DNA of 64,000 nucleotides from Planctomycetia bacterium (lineage in GTDB: Bacteria; Planctomycetota; Planctomycetia; Pirellulales; JACPPG01). Made by a program: the position numbers and the translations under genes. Below, in pieces: positions 62,878 to 64,000 of the stretch (position 1 is the stretch's first letter; every line of letters starts with the position of its first letter). The stretch covers positions 62,001-126,000 of the forward strand of contig JACPPG010000047.1 of assembly GCA_016191115.1 (NCBI GenBank), given 5' to 3'. The notes below the pieces were generated by a model that was not told the origin of the DNA, searched no databases, and saw only the letters and a list, made by a program, of their open reading frames with translations.

Positions 62878-64000
62878 TCAGTTGACCAACTGGCGGCAAG
62901 CGGCGTCGACCCAACGCATGAGAGGATCGGGCCAAAGGCCGAGAACTACGATGGGAAGCGAAACGAGCGCCACGTACACCCCCTCGGCCGAAATCATGGA
63001 GAAATCGACGGGCAGCCGGTCGGCCGGCTCGGGGTCCATGGTCATCGTCTTAATGACCCGCAGATAGTAGAACAAGCTCAAGGCCGTATTCAGCCCACCA
63101 ACGACCAACAGCCAAATGAGCTGCGCCGGCACCAGCACGTAAAACGCCCAATACTTGGCGATGAAGCCGCTGAAAAACGGCAGGCCGATCAAGCTGATCA
63201 GGATGATCGAGAAGCACACCACCAGGCCGGGTGAATGGCGCACGAGCCCGGCGTAGTCGGCGATTTGCTCGCTGCGCATGGCGTTGCGCAAAAAGGCAAT
63301 AATGGCGAAGGCGGCCAGGTTCATGAACAGATAGACGCCGACGTAAAAGGCCAGCGCCGCCACGCACTTCTCGGCCATCGGCGGGTCGCGCCCCAAAAGC
63401 GCCACGGCCGCGGCCACCGGCATCATCATGTAGCCGGCGTGCGCGATCGTCGAATACGCGAACAGCCGCTTGATGTTCGTCTGGGCGTAGGCGGCCAGGT
63501 TGCCGAAGGTGCAAGTGATGGCCGCGATCAGGGCGATGATGCCCACCATGTAGTCGCGGGTGGGGGAGAGCCCGTCGTCGTTGGCCTTTTCCTGGGCCGA
63601 ATACGGAGCGTCACTAACCAGGGTCGCCTGGGCCGCAGTGACCGCCGCCTGCGCTGCGGGCGGAACGTGATTTTCGACAGCCGGTTGCTGGGGCAGGTGC
63701 CCGAAGCCGATCGCCACGCGCAAAAGAAGCGCCAAGGCCGCCGCCTTTGAGGCTACCGACAGAAACGCGTTCACTTCGGCGCTTGCCCCCTCGAAGACGT
63801 CCGGGCACCAGAAATGGAAGGGCACGGCCGAGAGCTTGAAGGCCAGGCCGACCATCGTCATCAGCCCGCCGAGCATCAGCACGGTCTGCCGCTCGGCGAG
63901 GGCCTCGGCCGGCATGCTCGCCAGTTGGGTCACCATCGTGGGGATGTGGACCGAGCCCAAAGCGCCGCCCAAGAGGCTGATCCCATAGAGCATCACGCCG
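62878..64000 (-). CDS. nuoN: NADH-quinone oxidoreductase subunit N (partial)
   Basis: The visible 372 residues are the C-terminal part of NuoN, a proton-pumping membrane subunit of complex I. The segment 'LAFKLSAVPFHFWCPDVFEG' has the conserved Lys and His of the antiporter-like subunits, followed by 'LFAYSTIAHAGYMMMPVAA'. A hydrophilic insertion of about 45 residues lies between helices (QPAVENHVPPAAQ...). The start lies beyond the end of the window, so the gene is cut here. The gene before tatD in this direction suggests that a nuo cluster continues past the window. Confidence 0.92.
   Translation of the reverse strand, partial: GVMLYGISLLGGALGSVHIPTMVTQLASMPAEALAERQTVLMLGGLMTMVGLAFKLSAVPFHFWCPDVFEGASAEVNAFLSVASKAAALALLLRVAIGFGHLPQQPAVENHVPPAAQAAVTAAQATLVSDAPYSAQEKANDDGLSPTRDYMVGIIALIAAITCTFGNLAAYAQTNIKRLFAYSTIAHAGYMMMPVAAAVALLGRDPPMAEKCVAALAFYVGVYLFMNLAAFAIIAFLRNAMRSEQIADYAGLVRHSPGLVVCFSIILISLIGLPFFSGFIAKYWAFYVLVPAQLIWLLVVGGLNTALSLFYYLRVIKTMTMDPEPADRLPVDFSMISAEGVYVALVSLPIVVLGLWPDPLMRWVDAACRQLVN

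Overview
The window looks like chromosomal DNA of a planctomycete, most likely of the Pirellulales. It is GC-rich. It carries several gene families that are typical of that phylum: two genes of the DUF1501 family and one DUF1549/DUF1553 cytochrome-like protein, LEPR-XLL secreted proteins, PEP-CTERM proteins, a DUF1598 protein, an ECF sigma factor next to a large Ser/Thr kinase with TPRs, and small 'RRRWFQF' membrane proteins. This placement rests on recognised families, not on a marker-gene tree. I found no rRNA, tRNA or CRISPR array.

Layout. 0.3-6.9 kb: a sugar-nucleotide-type epimerase, an SGNH hydrolase, a beta-propeller/dihaem cytochrome fusion and a DUF1598 protein. 6.9-16.2 kb: a transposase remnant, then an ECF sigma factor, a receptor-like kinase and a 1605-residue secreted metalloprotease with dockerin repeats, all on the minus strand. 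16.5-19.3 kb: an SDR oxidoreductase, a membrane protein overlapping a MaoC dehydratase, an antitoxin remnant split by a small mobile element, and a GNAT acetyltransferase. 19.3-28.1 kb: cell-surface genes (a polytopic membrane protein, three PEP-CTERM proteins, a LamG domain split by a propeller), a secreted nitrilase-family enzyme and a DUF2071 protein. 28.1-37.8 kb: a glycosyltransferase, hemW, a toxin/immunity cassette with a decayed duplicate, a short LEPR-XLL protein, lepA and a ROK kinase. 38-46 kb: a penicillin-acylase relative, csrA, a Gfo/Idh/MocA oxidoreductase and three small membrane proteins. 46-52.8 kb: DUF1501 and DUF1549/1553 genes. 52.8-57.7 kb: a MerR-controlled metal-handling operon (regulator, Cys-rich lipoprotein, CcdA-like protein fused to an HMA domain, P1B-type ATPase). 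57.8-64 kb: a PEP-CTERM LamG protein, a gutted SNF2 helicase pseudogene, a nitrilase-family enzyme, tatD, a small helical protein and the 3' part of nuoN.

Two things stand out. First, the metal operon has two near-identical MerR operators with 20-bp spacers. Its proteins have rearranged metal-ligand residues: the regulator lacks the MerR Cys82 equivalent, the ATPase has YPC instead of CPC, and a CPC motif sits in the CcdA-like protein instead. Second, at least eleven copies of two hairpin repeat families (about 140-158 bp and 103-125 bp) are scattered through the window. Both families share a core with the same paired mismatches, and every copy lies upstream of a gene start, mostly between divergent genes. 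They look like small non-autonomous mobile elements; no matching transposase is in the window.

Several gene starts were moved inward from the longest open frame. The repeat supplies an in-frame ATG that would give false N-terminal extensions to at least the SGNH hydrolase and the ECF sigma factor, and the frame of the cytochrome gene also runs through a copy.
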